This document shows, one piece after another, positions 63,081 to 64,000 of a stretch of 64,000 nt of DNA (positions within the stretch are counted from its first letter, which is position 1; every line of letters begins with the position of its first letter). The translations under genes and the position numbers were made by a program. The notes beneath the pieces are model-generated. The model did no database searches, was not told the DNA's origin, and saw only the letters and a list, made by a program, of their open reading frames with translations. The stretch is taken from the NCBI RefSeq assembly GCF_001708965.1, contig NZ_LVJW01000006.1:806001-870000 (forward strand). Reading direction: 5' to 3'. The stretch comes from Candidatus Thiodiazotropha endoloripes. Lineage in GTDB: Bacteria; Pseudomonadota; Gammaproteobacteria; Chromatiales; Chromatiaceae.

Positions 63081-63995
63081 TCAGACATAGTCGAGCCATT
63101 CCGGATGGGATGCCAACCGACCATGTACCAGGTCGAAATAGCGCTTTTGCAGCTCCCCGGTAATCGGTCCCCGGCCACCGGCACCGATGGCCCGGTTGTC
63201 GACCTCACGGATCGGCGTCACTTCCGCTGCGGTACCGGTGAAAAAGGCCTCGTCAGCGATATAGACCTCATCCCGGGTAATGCGCTTTTCAACCACTTTG
63301 TAATTCAGCTCTTCGGCCAGCTCGATCACCGTCTTGCGGGTTATCCCGTCCAGCGCCGAAGTCAGATCCGGGGTATAGATCACCCCATCACGGACGATGA
63401 AGATGTTCTCTCCCGATCCCTCCATGACATAGCCTTCTGCGTCGAGCAGCAAGGCCTCGTCATAGCCGTCATGCAGCGCTTCCTGCAGGGCCATCATGGA
63501 ATTCATGTAGTTACCATTGGCCTTTGCCCGGCACATGGTGATATTCACATGGTGGCGGGTAAACGAGGAGACCCGGATGCGGATACCCTTCTCCATGTTT
63601 TCTGCACCCAGATAAGCGCCCCACTCCCAGGCGGCAACCATGCAGTGGACTTTCAGATTGTCCGCCCGCAGTCCCATGCCCTCAGAGCCATAAAAGCACA
63701 TCGGCCGGATATAGGCCGAGTCGAGATTGTTCTCCCGCACCACCGCACGCTGAGCCTCATTGATTGTCTCCCGATCAAAGGGAATCGTCATATTCAGGAT
63801 ATGACCTGAACGGAACAGTCGGTCGGTATGCTCCTGCAGACGGAAAATCGCAGTGCCCTTTTCCGCATGGTAGGCGCGCACCCCTTCAAACACCCCCATC
63901 CCGTAGTGCAGGGTGTGGGTCAGTACATGGGTTTTCGCCTCACGCCAGGGAACCATTTTGCCATCCAGCCAGATGACACCGTCACGGTCAGCCAT
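63081..63995 (-). CDS. ilvE: Branched-chain amino-acid aminotransferase
   Basis: 304 residues, full length with its ATG just inside the window. Fold-type IV PLP enzyme: HTLHYGMGVFEGVRAY, RLFRSGHILNMTIPF, AYIRPMCFYGSEGMG, the lysine region CRAKANGNYMNSMMALQEALHDGYDEALLLD, EGSGENIFIVRDGVIYTPDLTSALDGITRKTVIELA, and DEAFFTGTAAEVTPIREVDNRAIG. Last step of leucine, isoleucine and valine synthesis. Followed by the zf-CHCC gene. Confidence 0.97.
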   Translation of the reverse strand: MADRDGVIWLDGKMVPWREAKTHVLTHTLHYGMGVFEGVRAYHAEKGTAIFRLQEHTDRLFRSGHILNMTIPFDRETINEAQRAVVRENNLDSAYIRPMCFYGSEGMGLRADNLKVHCMVAAWEWGAYLGAENMEKGIRIRVSSFTRHHVNITMCRAKANGNYMNSMMALQEALHDGYDEALLLDAEGYVMEGSGENIFIVRDGVIYTPDLTSALDGITRKTVIELAEELNYKVVEKRITRDEVYIADEAFFTGTAAEVTPIREVDNRAIGAGGRGPITGELQKRYFDLVHGRLASHPEWLDYV

Positions 63996-64000
63996 TGTCG

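Noticed and set aside
63105-63809. 234-codon plus-strand frame opposite ilvE
   Set aside because: Antisense to a full-length, well-conserved ilvE.

Overview
The window is a gene-dense, mid-GC chromosomal segment of a gammaproteobacterium. Gene content (tamA/tamB, mutY-yggX overlap, trmB, thiS/thiG, fetAB-type ABC exporter, AsmA, TonB receptors, porin, many c-di-GMP proteins, an ETHE1-type persulfide dioxygenase next to a YgaP-type rhodanese, a double-CxxC periplasmic thioredoxin) suggests a sulfur-metabolising free-living or symbiotic Chromatiales/Sedimenticola/Thiodiazotropha-like lineage. That placement is inference from gene content, not a phylogeny. No phage, transposase, rRNA or CRISPR array was seen. 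There are two tRNA genes, Phe(GAA) and Gly(CCC), both on the minus strand.

Layout. 1-5.2 kb: a minus-strand sensory operon running from a MerR-type regulator with an apparently intact cobalamin-binding domain, to a CheB-CheR-PAS fusion, to a PAS-PAS-PAS-GGDEF protein cut by the window edge. 5.4-10.8 kb: tamA-tamB outer-membrane assembly pair. 11.3-15 kb: a large periplasmic-binding/PAS/GGDEF/EAL protein. 15-19 kb: an amidohydrolase remnant, a DUF4405 membrane protein, a Met/Gly-rich secreted protein and an OmpR/EnvZ-type two-component system. 19-23 kb: a low-density zone with a hexanucleotide repeat, an orphan secreted protein, a porin, and a decayed partial copy of the upstream histidine kinase joined to a decayed membrane-protein gene. 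23-29 kb: RND/MMPL exporter, Gly-Asp-Thr-repeat lipoprotein, HEYGH membrane protein, EAL-CBS-GGDEF protein. 28.8-32.4 kb: Na/Pi-type transporter operon and pyruvate kinase. 32.6-34.1 kb: decayed nhaR and uspE genes. 34-39.2 kb: persulfide dioxygenase-rhodanese operon, ABM monooxygenase, AraC regulator, VOC protein, thioredoxin-like protein. 39.6-54 kb: mostly housekeeping genes. 52.4-62.5 kb: a sensory/uptake island with two tandem TonB receptors, divergent histidine kinase plus two orphan substrate-binding proteins, and two response regulators. 62.9-64 kb: zf-CHCC protein and ilvE.

How the genes work together. The strongest theme is signal input feeding c-di-GMP: four GGDEF and/or EAL proteins lie in 64 kb, each coupled to a different input (PAS, periplasmic binding domain, CBS, receiver). 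Two gene sets look most worth study as unusual systems. The first is the B12-MerR/CheB-CheR-PAS/PAS-GGDEF operon, a possible B12-based light or cobalamin input to c-di-GMP. The second is the TonB receptor/binding protein/histidine kinase/receiver island, which has binding proteins but no ABC permease or ATPase.

A short interspersed repeat (core TAGGRYCTGTTAACAC) occurs at least five times between genes; one copy provides the stop codons of two convergent genes. Several genes (nhaR, uspE, a histidine kinase copy, a membrane protein, an amidohydrolase) are in visible decay, so the region is undergoing gene loss.
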